DNA of 64,000 nt, taken from positions 1-64,000 of the forward strand of contig NZ_JARGET010000026.1 in the NCBI RefSeq assembly GCF_029210485.1, given 5' to 3'. A program made the translations under genes and the position numbers. Below are positions 17,353 through 26,091 of the stretch, one piece after another. The notes below the pieces were generated by a model, which was not told the origin of the DNA, made no database searches, and saw nothing but the letters and a program-made list of their open reading frames with translations. The first letter of the stretch is position 1. Every line of letters begins with the position of its first letter. Origin of the DNA: Hoeflea sp. YIM 152468. Its GTDB lineage: Bacteria > Pseudomonadota > Alphaproteobacteria > Rhizobiales > Rhizobiaceae.

Positions 17353-18368
17353 AGCCTGTCATCTCTCGCGTTGTCGTTCTGGCAGCCGTCTGTCTTGTGC
17401 TGCTGACCACTATGTCCCATGCCCAGTCATCGCTCGGCATCGGCACCGCCGAACCGATGATCCGCCCCAACGGTTTTGGCGGCCCCTTTCTCGGCTGGAT
17501 CAATCAGCAGCAGCAGGCATTCTACCGCGCGCTGACCGGGACTCTGAAAGCCATGCGGTCCGATCCCTGGCAAATGTGGGGACTGGTCAGCCTGTCGTTT
17601 CTTTATGGTATCTTCCACGCCGCCGGGCCGGGCCACGGCAAAGCGGTGATTTCATCCTACATGATCGCCAATGAAGTGGCGCTCAAACGAGGCGTGGTGC
17701 TTGCCTTTTTGTCATCGATGCTGCAGGCGGTAACGGCAGTGGCACTGGTTGGCTTTGCCTATTACGTACTGCGTAGCTTTGCCATATCGATGACCGAGGC
17801 GACGCATTTCATGGAAATCACCAGCTATGCGCTGATCGCCGCCTTCGGGTTCTGGCTGCTCAGCCGCAAACTGCTGTCTTTGCGCAGCAAGCAACCCGTC
17901 GCGGTGTCAGCTGCGGGGCACCAGCACGCTCATGCCGATCATCATCAAGGCCATGATCATGGTCATCATCACCATCACCATTCAGATAGTGATGCCTGCT
18001 CCACCTGCGGACATTCGCATCTTCCCGATCCGGCGCTGATCTCCGGTCGTGACTTCAGCCTGCGCGAAGCCTGGGGCGCAGTGGTGGCGGTCGGTCTCCG
18101 GCCTTGCACGGGCGCACTGATTGTGCTGACTTTCTCGATGCTGAACGGCCTCTGGCTGGCCGGCATTGTCTCGACATTCGCCATGGCGCTCGGCACGGCA
18201 ATCACGGTGTCCGCTCTGGCAACACTTGCGGTGATGGCCAAGGGGGCCGCCGTCCGCCTGTCTGGCGCCTCGATGGGAGGTCATGTCGGCACCCTCATCG
18301 AAATACTTGGAGCAGCGATTGTTCTGGCTCTCGGATTGCTGTTGCTGGCCGCATCGCTGCAGGCCTGA
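17349..18368 (+). CDS. NicO/RcnA-type nickel/cobalt efflux transporter
   Basis: A 339-residue inner-membrane protein of the NicO family, exporting nickel or cobalt in its best-known members. After a signal-like first helix come several helices with family motifs (FHAAGPGHGKAVISSYMIAN, VGLRPCTGALIVLTF). A cytoplasmic or loop segment around residues 193-225 is His/Asp-rich (DHGHHHHHHSDSDACSTCGH) and likely binds metal. It starts at the ATG at 17349 inside an ATGA overlap with the DUF1007 gene. No RcnR or other metal regulator is adjacent. Confidence 0.9.
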   Translation: MKPVISRVVVLAAVCLVLLTTMSHAQSSLGIGTAEPMIRPNGFGGPFLGWINQQQQAFYRALTGTLKAMRSDPWQMWGLVSLSFLYGIFHAAGPGHGKAVISSYMIANEVALKRGVVLAFLSSMLQAVTAVALVGFAYYVLRSFAISMTEATHFMEITSYALIAAFGFWLLSRKLLSLRSKQPVAVSAAGHQHAHADHHQGHDHGHHHHHHSDSDACSTCGHSHLPDPALISGRDFSLREAWGAVVAVGLRPCTGALIVLTFSMLNGLWLAGIVSTFAMALGTAITVSALATLAVMAKGAAVRLSGASMGGHVGTLIEILGAAIVLALGLLLLAASLQA

Positions 18369-18374
18369 GCCGCT

Positions 18375-18599
18375 CTATTCGGGCTTGTCCTGGGGCTTTT
18401 GCTGGCGCTTGCCGCGCAGCCAGAACACGGCAAAAAATGCCAGCACGAACGCGATTCCCACCGCGTAGGAAAGCCAGGGCGAAATCTCCGCCAGGGCGAT
18501 CATCATCGAGGGCATGAAATAAAAGGCCAGCCCGGTGGCGCCAAGAATCACCGCAGCAGCAATCGCGGAAGAGCGGTTCGTGGCTGTGGGTTCGCTCAT
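18375..18599 (-). CDS. Small two-helix membrane protein, unknown
   Basis: A 74-residue protein with two hydrophobic helices (about residues 13-32 and 40-58) and a basic C-terminal tail (WLRGKRQQKPQDKPE). The start at 18599 is preceded by AAAGGA. It converges with the NicO gene, 6 bases past its stop. I do not recognise a family and assign no function. Confidence 0.6.
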   Translation of the reverse strand: MSEPTATNRSSAIAAAVILGATGLAFYFMPSMMIALAEISPWLSYAVGIAFVLAFFAVFWLRGKRQQKPQDKPE

Positions 18600-18792
18600 G
18601 GGACTTGTCCTTTGCAAAGTGGCATTCATCCACCGATTTCATCTGTTTCTGCACCACGGCAACACACGCGGCCATTCTGCCGCATCATCTACCTGTCATT
18701 GGTTTGCCGCTGCAAGCCGTTTCACGCTTCGGCGACACCCATCAACCGGTGAACCGCACATTTTCCGGCTGCACCTGCTCGCCATAGCGGCA

Positions 18793-19473
18793 TCATCCGA
18801 CGGTCTGCCTGATATCCTCCAGACGCTTCTTCTGCCGACCGTCCGGTTGGAAATTGGATGGGGCAAGCCAGGCTTCAAAAGCCCGCTTGCGCTCCGGCCA
18901 TTCACTGTCGAGCATCGAAAACCAGGCCGTATCGCGGTTCATTCCCTTGGCAACGATGTGCTGCCGGAAGACCCCCTCGAACTGGAAACCCAGACGGGTT
19001 GCCGTCACCTTCGAGGGGGCATTGTCGTTGTGGCATTTCCACTCGTAGCGCCGGTAACCGAGACCCTCGAACACATGCCGCGCCATTAGGTAATGCGCTT
19101 CAGTTGACATTGGCGACCGCGCCATTGCCGTCCCGTGCGCGACCGACCCCACCTCCACCACACCGTTTGCCGGATCAGGCCGCATCAATGACGCCATGCC
19201 GGCAATATCTCCCGTATGGCGGCTACGGAAAATACAGGTGACCCAGCCCAGATTGCGCCCGGAGCGATCCAGCCAGTCACAGAGTTCGGATGCTTGCGAA
19301 TAGGGGCCATTGGGGAAATAACGGATCAGATCGTTGACGCCAGCCCCGCCCAGCGCCTCCCATAACCCGGCCTCATGAACATCGCGCCGATATGGCTCGA
19401 TCATCACATACCGCCCCGTCGAAGAAAAACCCTCCGGCGCAGGCCGTGCAGTCCATTTGGTCAAATCACGCAT
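18793..19473 (-). CDS. GNAT family N-acetyltransferase (RimJ/RimL-like)
   Basis: A 226-residue acyl-CoA transferase of the GNAT fold, resembling proteins that acetylate N-termini or small amines. Visible elements are the first strand ending in DIAGMASLMRPDP, the VEVGSVAHG strand, and the late AHYLMARHVFEGLGYRRYEWKCHNDNAPS region, where Asn-Ala-Pro-Ser begins the CoA-facing helix, then ATRLGFQFEGVFRQHIV. The start at 19473 (MRDLTKW) is chosen over 19533, which adds a Cys-rich, atypical leader. It is divergent from the aminotransferase. Confidence 0.86.
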   Translation of the reverse strand: MRDLTKWTARPAPEGFSSTGRYVMIEPYRRDVHEAGLWEALGGAGVNDLIRYFPNGPYSQASELCDWLDRSGRNLGWVTCIFRSRHTGDIAGMASLMRPDPANGVVEVGSVAHGTAMARSPMSTEAHYLMARHVFEGLGYRRYEWKCHNDNAPSKVTATRLGFQFEGVFRQHIVAKGMNRDTAWFSMLDSEWPERKRAFEAWLAPSNFQPDGRQKKRLEDIRQTVG

Positions 19474-19556
19474 TGGTGCCACCTGAATTGAAATCCGCGC
19501 CGGGATAGGACATGAGTTGTTGCGACAAGACAACCACTGCCGCGAGGAAAAACACG

Positions 19557-20735
19557 ATGCTCCATCCCGTTGCCGCCTTTGACCGCATTGGCGAAGAAAA
19601 TGCCTTCGCAGTGCTCGCCCGTGCTACCGATCTCGCCAACCAGGGACGCGACATCATCAATCTCGGCATAGGCCAGCCGGACTTCAAAACGCCGGAACAT
19701 ATTGTCGAGGCGGCGGTCAAGGCCTTGCGCGACGGTCATCACGGCTACACACCGGCCAATGGCCTGCTGCAGACCCGGGAGGCGGTCTGCCGCAGAACCC
19801 TTTTTATGACCGGTGTGGACATCTCACCGGACAGCGTCATGATCATGCCCGGCGGCAAACCCACCATGTATGCCGCCATCCGCATGCTTGGTGAACCCGG
19901 CATCGATATCCTCTATCCCGATCCCGGCTTTCCAATCTACCGGTCGATGATCGAACATGTCGGTGCGCGCCCGATCCCGGTTCCGATGCGTGAAGAAAAC
20001 GGCTTTGCCTTTTCAGCCGAAGAGACACTGGCTTTGATCACGCCCCAAACCCGGCTGCTGATCCTCAATTCGCCAGCCAATCCGACCGGCGGCGTCACCC
20101 CGAAGATCGAAATCGACAAGCTGGTCGCCGGACTGGCCGCCCATCCACATGTCGCCATCCTTTCCGATGAAATCTACGACGTCATGACCTATGACGGAGA
20201 AAGCCACACCTCGCTGCTGATCTATCCGGAGATCCGGGACCGGCTGATCGTGCTCAATGGCTGGTCCAAGTCCTGGGCCATGACCGGCTGGCGCATGGGC
20301 TGGTCGATCTGGCCCGCCAGCCTGATCGGCTATGTCCGCAAACTTGCGGTCAATTGCTGGTCCTGCGTCAACGCTCCGTCGCAATTCGCGGGTATCGCAG
20401 CCATAGACGGTCCACAGGATGCGGTGGCCGGGATGCTCACGGCGTTCGACCGCCGCCGCCAGCTGGTCACCGACCTGCTCAACGATTTGCCCGGCGTGTC
20501 CTGTGTTCTCCCGAAGGGCGCCTTCTACGCGTTTCCGAACATCTCGGCCACCGGCTGGAAGGCCAAGAAACTCGCCAGCGCTCTGCTTGAAGAGGCCGGT
20601 GTCGCCCTGATTGGCGGTCCGGATTTCGGCATTCTCGGCGAGGGCTACATTCGCGTCTCTTGCGCCAACTCCGATGAAAACATCGAAGCCGCCATCGCCC
20701 GGGTGGGAGAATTTCTGGCCGTGAAGAAACCCTGA
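19557..20735 (+). CDS. PLP-dependent aminotransferase, class I/II
   Basis: A 392-residue fold-type I aminotransferase. It has the N-terminal INLGIGQPDFKTPEHI, a substrate loop with GYTPANGLLQTREAV, NSPANPTGG with the Asn that binds PLP, DEIYDVMTYDG with the Asp and Tyr contacts, and SKSWAMTGWRMGW with the Schiff-base Lys. It resembles AspC/alanine-type enzymes of rhizobia. The start at 19557 has GAGGAAA eight bases before; the ATG at 19512 has no usable spacing. The amino donor and acceptor are not determinable here. Confidence 0.9.
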   Translation: MLHPVAAFDRIGEENAFAVLARATDLANQGRDIINLGIGQPDFKTPEHIVEAAVKALRDGHHGYTPANGLLQTREAVCRRTLFMTGVDISPDSVMIMPGGKPTMYAAIRMLGEPGIDILYPDPGFPIYRSMIEHVGARPIPVPMREENGFAFSAEETLALITPQTRLLILNSPANPTGGVTPKIEIDKLVAGLAAHPHVAILSDEIYDVMTYDGESHTSLLIYPEIRDRLIVLNGWSKSWAMTGWRMGWSIWPASLIGYVRKLAVNCWSCVNAPSQFAGIAAIDGPQDAVAGMLTAFDRRRQLVTDLLNDLPGVSCVLPKGAFYAFPNISATGWKAKKLASALLEEAGVALIGGPDFGILGEGYIRVSCANSDENIEAAIARVGEFLAVKKP

Positions 20736-20742
20736 ACAGAAA

Positions 20743-20764
20743 AGGGCGGCTTGCGCCGCCCTTA
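20743..20764 (+). terminator. Hairpin terminator after the aminotransferase
   Basis: AAGGGCGGC (20743-20751) pairs with GCCGCCCTT (20756-20764) around TTGC, starting 8 bases after the stop codon. The short T/A tail (TTAT) is modest, but the tight 9-bp stem is convincing. Confidence 0.75.
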
Positions 20765-20974
20765 TCCGTCATGCCGTTCTTGGGAGGAGTGAAATGGCAT
20801 GTCTGACACTCAGGCTGCGCTCAATTAGTTAACAGCAGATTAACGTTGATAGGCCGGTTTGACCTTCAGGATCGTGTAACCTGCAGGCTTTCAGCATCCG
20901 GCAAAATGGCGGGGCGCGCATGCGTGCCGCGATCCGTTCGATTTTGCGCAATCCTGGTCTCGGGCTGCCAGTAC

Positions 20975-22591
20975 CTATCTGGTCACGATTTCCGGCCCCA
21001 TCAGACTGTAGGGCAGCCAGGTCGACAGGCCCGGCACATAGGTCACGATGATCAGGAACAGGAACAGTACCGCCACGAAAGGCAGCGCTGCGCGGACCAC
21101 CTGCACCAGACTCATGCCTGTGATGCCGGAGGTGACGAACAGGTTGAGCCCGATCGGCGGCGTGATCATGCCGATCTCCATGTTGACCACCATGATGATC
21201 CCCAGATGCACCGGGTCGACGCCGAGTTCCATCGCGATCGGAAACACCACTGGCGCCACAATCAGCAGCAGACCGGACGGCTCCATGAACTGGCCGCCGA
21301 TCAGCAGCAGAATGTTGACGGCAATCAGGAAGGTGAACCAGGTAAACCCGTAGCCGAGCATCAGCTGGGTGATCGCGTCAGGAATCCGCTCCGATGTCAG
21401 CACGTGGGCAAACAGCAACGCGTTGACGATGATGAACATCAGCATGATGGTGGTTTTCGACGCGTCCACCATCACCTTGCGGGTGTCTTCGTTGAAGAAA
21501 GCCTTGCCGAAATTGCGACCCATCAGGGACAGATTGCGGCTCCAGACAGGAAGCCCGGCCACCAACGCGCCAGGCACACCGGCAAGTCCCTTGTCGCCAC
21601 GCCAGGCTGTGTAAGCCACCAGAATGGCAAACGAGATTGCCAGCCCCAGATTGGAGCGCCCTGCAAAGGTGATGCTATCGGAATCATTGGTGGCGAAAAA
21701 CGACAGGATCATCCAGACGAAATAGAATGCCAGGGCATAGACGACCCCGGAAAACCCGGCACGGGCACTGCGTGAATCGGTCTCGCTCACCCATTTGATG
21801 CCTGCCATCGGCCCCATGTCCCGATAAATGAAGAGGGCAATAAAGAAAGAATAGACGGCGGCGACGGCAGCGGCTTCGGTCGGGGTGAAGACTCCGCCAT
21901 AAATGCCGCCGATAATGATGATGATCAGGAACAGTCCCCAGCCGGCATCCTTGCCGCCCGCGACGATTTCACCAAATCCGCGCCATGGCTCCGACGGCAG
22001 GCCCTTGATCCGCGCGACGATGTAAATCGCGATCATCAGCATCAATCCCGCAACAATGCCGGGCATCACGCCAGCCAGGAACATCCGGCCGACCGACACA
22101 TCCGTTGCCGCCGCATAGACCACCATGACAATCGATGGTGGTATGAGGATGCCAAGAGTTCCGGCATTGGCGATGATACCGGCTGCAAATTCCTTCGAAT
22201 AGCCCACCTGCCGCATGCCGGCGATGGCGATGGTGCCGATGGCGACGACCGTGGCAGGAGACGAACCCGACAAGGCCGCAAACAGCATGCAGGCAAGCAC
22301 GCTTGCCATGGCCAGGCCGCCCCGGAAATGGCCGACTGTCGCGATGGCAAAGCGGATGATGCGCTTGGCCACGCCCCCTGTCGACATGAACGCCGACGCC
22401 AGCACGAAGAACGGGATGGCGAGCAAGGTGTAGTTTTGCGATGCGGTGAACAACTGGATGGCGACTGAGGACATCGAATCGGTGGAGAAGAACGCAATCA
22501 GAAGGATCGACGACAGCCCCAGCGACACCGCCACCGGCACACCGACAAACAACAGGCCAAGAACGAGCACAAACAGAATTGTGGTTTCCAT
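20975..22591 (-). CDS. dctM: C4-dicarboxylate TRAP transporter large permease (DctM)
   Basis: A 538-residue polytopic membrane protein. DctM hallmarks include GVPVAVSLGLSS, LLAIPFFVLASAFMSTGG, ALSGSSPATVVAIGTIAI and GTLGILIPPSIVMVVYA in the first half, then LMEPSGLLLIVAPVVFPIA and MITPPIGLNLFV. A stretch of about 100 residues in the middle exceeds the usual 430-residue DctM. It is the last gene of the dctP-dctQ-dctM operon, 6 bases after dctQ. The operon probably depends on sigma-54 and DctD (see 24518-24533). Likely substrates are succinate, fumarate or malate, by analogy with the regulator pair. Confidence 0.92.
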   Translation of the reverse strand: METTILFVLVLGLLFVGVPVAVSLGLSSILLIAFFSTDSMSSVAIQLFTASQNYTLLAIPFFVLASAFMSTGGVAKRIIRFAIATVGHFRGGLAMASVLACMLFAALSGSSPATVVAIGTIAIAGMRQVGYSKEFAAGIIANAGTLGILIPPSIVMVVYAAATDVSVGRMFLAGVMPGIVAGLMLMIAIYIVARIKGLPSEPWRGFGEIVAGGKDAGWGLFLIIIIIGGIYGGVFTPTEAAAVAAVYSFFIALFIYRDMGPMAGIKWVSETDSRSARAGFSGVVYALAFYFVWMILSFFATNDSDSITFAGRSNLGLAISFAILVAYTAWRGDKGLAGVPGALVAGLPVWSRNLSLMGRNFGKAFFNEDTRKVMVDASKTTIMLMFIIVNALLFAHVLTSERIPDAITQLMLGYGFTWFTFLIAVNILLLIGGQFMEPSGLLLIVAPVVFPIAMELGVDPVHLGIIMVVNMEIGMITPPIGLNLFVTSGITGMSLVQVVRAALPFVAVLFLFLIIVTYVPGLSTWLPYSLMGPEIVTR

Positions 22592-22597
22592 GCCGGA

Positions 22598-23278
22598 TCA
22601 GTCCTTCAAAACGTTGCGGTTTTCGGCAACGAGGTCTTCCGCCTCATGTCCGGCAATGATCAATTCTCGGTCGCCGCGCCATATCGCGATCATGGCTTGC
22701 AGCGCCCGGAAGCCGAACAGGCCCAGGCCGATGGGGAGAATGAGATAGGCAATCCAGCGCTGCACACGCTCCCGCAGCCCGAAGCTGTCCTGCATCCAGT
22801 CCGGATAGCGCAGGTCATCAAGGCCGATGCCGATCTGGTACATCTTTGACCAGTAAACCATCGCCCCGCCGCGGGTCTCGGCGCCAAAGACGCCGAGCCA
22901 CACAGATTCAATCAAAATAGCCGCGTAGAGGAAGGCGCAGACTGCGCCGAAAATTGCAAAAGCCCGGAAAACCGGTTTGGGAAACAAGCGCAGCAGCGCG
23001 TCGACGCCCAGATGCATCCCCTGTTTCAGGCCGTAGCTCATACCGAACAGGATCATCCACGCAAACAGGATTCTGGTAAACTCGAGGGCGCCGGTCCAAC
23101 CGCTGTTGAAGCCGTAGCGCGCGACAACCTGAGTGAAGGAGACGATGGTGATCAGCGCCAGAATGATCGCGAGCACATTCTCCTCGAACCGGGTCACTGA
23201 ATCCGGGTTGCGCCGTTCCGCGATCCAGAACAGCAAGATCACCCCGCCCATGATAAGATAAGGCAAATACGCGTTCAT
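22598..23278 (-). CDS. dctQ: C4-dicarboxylate TRAP transporter small permease (DctQ)
   Basis: A 226-residue membrane protein with the DctQ layout of four helices, with FTRILFAWMILFGMSYGLKQGMHLGVDAL as the conserved core (residues about 60-90). An extra loop of about 50 residues sits between helices 3 and 4. It lies between the binding protein and dctM, 6 bases before the latter. It bridges receptor and large permease in the inner membrane. Confidence 0.92.
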   Translation of the reverse strand: MNAYLPYLIMGGVILLFWIAERRNPDSVTRFEENVLAIILALITIVSFTQVVARYGFNSGWTGALEFTRILFAWMILFGMSYGLKQGMHLGVDALLRLFPKPVFRAFAIFGAVCAFLYAAILIESVWLGVFGAETRGGAMVYWSKMYQIGIGLDDLRYPDWMQDSFGLRERVQRWIAYLILPIGLGLFGFRALQAMIAIWRGDRELIIAGHEAEDLVAENRNVLKD

Positions 23279-23371
23279 GGCGTCCCCCTCGATTGCCTGT
23301 TACCCGCCCGCAGTCACATGGACGGATCCGGGAGAACGGCCCCCCGGATCCGCCTTGCAGAAAGGACCGAC

Positions 23372-24376
23372 CTAGCTTGCGTCGTTTGAAGCGACCGCAG
23401 CTTCAATCACATCGACGCCGATATCGCCTTCGAACTTTGTCCAGACCGGCTTCATCGCATCTATCCAGGCCTTGCGCTGCTCGGCATCAAGTTCGCGGAT
23501 CGTGCCGCCGGCATCGAGAATGTTCTGCCGGTTTGCAGCTTCCGTCGCGGCGACCGCGGCATTGGCTTCGATCGTCACTTCATCTGCGATCTTGACAAAC
23601 TGGTCGCGGAAATCGGCGTCAAGGCTGTTGAGCCATTCCGTCGAGGTCACGAGAAGGTAGGCCAGCACCTGGTGGTTCGTTTCAGTGACACCGTCCTGAA
23701 CCTCGAAGAACTTCTGCGTGTAGATGTTCGACCAGGAATTTTCCTGCCCATCGACAACACCTGTCTGCAACGCGCCATAGACTTCCTTGAACGCCAGTTT
23801 CTGGGCCGAGCCCCCCATGGCTTCGATCATCGCCACGGCCACGTCTGAGGTCTGGACCCGGAATTTCAGGCCATTGGCGTCTGCCGGCGTCAGCAGCGGC
23901 TTGTTGGCCGAGAACTGCTTCAGGCCTGACGACCAGTAGCCAAGACCGGTGTAACCGACATCTTCCATGACAGTCAGCAGGCCCTTGCCGGATTCTGATT
24001 GCGTAAAGCCGTCAACCGCCTTGAGGCTCGAGAACAGAAACGGCAGATCGAACAGACGGTACTTGAGCGTATAGGCTTCGAACTTCGAAAGCGACGGTGC
24101 TGCGAGCTGGACATCGCCCAGCAGCAGAGCCTCGAGAACCTTGTCGTCGTCAAACAGCGTCGAATTGGCAAACACTTCCATGCAGGCCTTGCCGTTCATT
24201 TCCGAGTTGACGCGCTCGGCCAGCAGGGTTGCTGCGTCACCCTTGGGGTGACCGGTCGCAGCCACGACGTGGCTGAACTTGATGACCATTTCACCGTCAT
24301 CGCAGTTTGCCGAAGCGGCATTGGCGGTGATCAGGAGGGCGGCGGCAGAAACCGCGCCAGAAAGAAGCTTTTTCAT
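23372..24376 (-). CDS. dctP: C4-dicarboxylate TRAP substrate-binding protein (DctP)
   Basis: A 334-residue periplasmic receptor with a Sec signal ending near NAASA. The mature protein contains FSHVVAATGHPKGDAA, the receptor core LKFRVQTSDVAVAMIEAMGG with the substrate-gripping Arg, and GVVDGQENSWSNIYTQKFFEVQ, the DctP-type signature. The start at 24376 lies six bases after GGAGGA. The 281-base leader carries a sigma-54 promoter, and dctD lies just beyond, so expression is probably induced by DctB/DctD. Confidence 0.93.
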   Translation of the reverse strand: MKKLLSGAVSAAALLITANAASANCDDGEMVIKFSHVVAATGHPKGDAATLLAERVNSEMNGKACMEVFANSTLFDDDKVLEALLLGDVQLAAPSLSKFEAYTLKYRLFDLPFLFSSLKAVDGFTQSESGKGLLTVMEDVGYTGLGYWSSGLKQFSANKPLLTPADANGLKFRVQTSDVAVAMIEAMGGSAQKLAFKEVYGALQTGVVDGQENSWSNIYTQKFFEVQDGVTETNHQVLAYLLVTSTEWLNSLDADFRDQFVKIADEVTIEANAAVAATEAANRQNILDAGGTIRELDAEQRKAWIDAMKPVWTKFEGDIGVDVIEAAVASNDAS

Positions 24377-24517
24377 GAGATATCCTCCACTGGGGCAAGA
24401 CTGCCCGGGACTGCACTGGCGAAGCGGAGACCGGAGAAATCCGGGAATGCCAGCACCGCGTGTGGATGCGCCCTTCCCGGCGATGTCCTCCCGCCCATCG
24501 CGTTCACAAACTATAAC

Positions 24518-24533
24518 AGCAAATGCCATGCCA
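24518..24533 (-). promoter_or_regulatory. Sigma-54 (-24/-12) promoter of the dctPQM operon
   Basis: On the minus strand, 24533 to 24518 reads TGGCATGGCATTTGCT. It has the GG of the -24 box and the GC of the -12 box at correct spacing and agrees with TGGCAYGGNNNTTGCW at every defined position. It lies 142 bases upstream of the dctP start and directly downstream of the sigma-54 activator gene dctD. Confidence 0.85.
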
Positions 24534-24562
24534 TATCCTGGAATCCGCTCGGATCGCCTGGA

Positions 24563-24654
24563 TTTACGCGCAATTTGGGCAAAAACCTGAACACCCATGG
24601 ATCAAAATCACGTCTGACGGGCAGCAGACGACCCATTCGGCATCCCTCATGGGT
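24563..24654. promoter_or_regulatory. Candidate DctD upstream activator sites
   Basis: Two dyads lie 30-121 bases upstream of the -24 box. An imperfect one at 24563-24583 has TTTACGC and GGGCAAA arms. At 24631-24654 ACCCAT and ATGGGT are separated by 12 bases. ACCCAT also occurs at 24593 and at 24663. The position suits an enhancer for a sigma-54 activator, but I cannot match a DctD consensus with certainty. Confidence 0.4.
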
Positions 24655-24657
24655 TGC

Positions 24658-26025
24658 CTACGACCCATGCTCGTTGTCGCTGGCCTTGATCCCCAGCCGC
24701 CGCATTTTCTCATAAAGCCCCTTGCGGGAAATGCCGAGACCTTCATAGGTGGGCTTCAACGCACCGCCATTTCGACTGATTTCAGCCAGGATCACGGCGC
24801 GCTCGAAAGCGTCGATCCGATCCGAAAGGTGACCTGATCCGGTTTCAACACCGGCTTCGGGGTTGCGCCCGAAACCCGACCACATGCCCAGGACAAACCG
24901 GTCGGCAACGTTGCGCAACTCCCGCACATTGCCCGGCCAGTCATGAGCGAGCAGACCTGCTTCATCCTGCGGTGTTATGGCCGGGATTTCGCGGCGATAG
25001 CGTGCCCTAGCTTCCCTCGCCACGTGGAAGAACAGCAACGGAATGTCGTCCCGGCGCGCCCTAAGTGCAGGAATTTCAAGAGTAATCACATTGAGACGAT
25101 AATAAAGATCGGTCCGGAACGCAGGATTGTTGTTGAGATCCGACTTGGTCGCGGCGACAAAGCGTACATCGAGCGCCACCTGCCGGTTCGATCCCAGCCG
25201 TTCGATCGAGCGGCCTTCGATCGCACGCAGCAGCTTGGCTTGCAGGTCGATCGGCATCGATTCAATTTCATCGAGAAACACGGTGCCGCCATTTGCGTGT
25301 TCCAGCTTGCCCACCCTCAATTTTTGCGCCCCGGTAAAGGCCCCGGCTTCGTGACCGAACAATTCGGATTCGAAAATCTCCGCCGGCAGCGCCGCACAAT
25401 TGATGGCGACAAAATTGCCTTTTCGACGCGGACCATAATCATGCAGCGCGCGTGCCACCACTTCCTTGCCGGTACCGGTTTCCCCGGTGATCAGCACGTC
25501 TGCGTCGGTTTCCGCCACCGCCGAAATCTGCGCCCGCAGATGCTGAATCGCCGGATTGCGCCCGACCAGCCGGGAGGACAGTTCGTCGCCGCCTTCGAGC
25601 GCCGTGCGCAACGAGCGGTTTTCCAGAACCAGCCGCCGCTTTTCCAGTCCCCTCTCCACCACCGAGAATAGCCGGTTTGCGGCAAATGGTTTCTCGATGA
25701 AATCATAGGCTCCGGCGCGCATCGCCTCGACCGCCATTTGCACGTCACCATGTCCGGTAATCAGCACCACGGGAAGGGTCGGATCGATTCCGAGGATATG
25801 GCGCATCAGGTCCAGCCCATCCATGCCGGGCATCCGGATATCGGACACGATGACACCATAGAGGCTGCGCAGTGGCAGATCGCCGACATCTTCCGCACCG
25901 GCATGGCAAACCACGCTCAGCCCTTCGAGTTCGAGCGATTGCCTGAGCGCATGCCTCAACTCAGCATCGTCGTCGACCAGATGAACGACTCGATCCTGAA
26001 GCCTCAATGCGGAAGTATCGTCCAA
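24658..26025 (-). CDS. dctD: Sigma-54-dependent response regulator DctD
   Basis: A 455-residue NtrC-type activator. The receiver domain (HLVDDDAELRHAL, phospho-acceptor Asp in VSDIRMPGMDGL) is followed by an AAA+ domain with Walker A GETGTGKE, the sigma-54 contact loop GAFTGA and Walker B GTVFLDEIESM, then a C-terminal Fis-type helix-turn-helix (LGISRKGLYEKMRRLGI). No ATG fits. I start at the TTG at 26025 because AGGAGGAG lies seven bases upstream; the frame stays open to a TTG at 26052. It follows the sensor kinase gene by 66 bases. Confidence 0.93.
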   Translation of the reverse strand: MDDTSALRLQDRVVHLVDDDAELRHALRQSLELEGLSVVCHAGAEDVGDLPLRSLYGVIVSDIRMPGMDGLDLMRHILGIDPTLPVVLITGHGDVQMAVEAMRAGAYDFIEKPFAANRLFSVVERGLEKRRLVLENRSLRTALEGGDELSSRLVGRNPAIQHLRAQISAVAETDADVLITGETGTGKEVVARALHDYGPRRKGNFVAINCAALPAEIFESELFGHEAGAFTGAQKLRVGKLEHANGGTVFLDEIESMPIDLQAKLLRAIEGRSIERLGSNRQVALDVRFVAATKSDLNNNPAFRTDLYYRLNVITLEIPALRARRDDIPLLFFHVAREARARYRREIPAITPQDEAGLLAHDWPGNVRELRNVADRFVLGMWSGFGRNPEAGVETGSGHLSDRIDAFERAVILAEISRNGGALKPTYEGLGISRKGLYEKMRRLGIKASDNEHGS

Positions 26026-26091
26026 CAGCCGGCTCCTCCTCTGGGTTTTCAAGAAGACCCTGAAACCATGGCCACCCCGTCTTGTCCAGCT

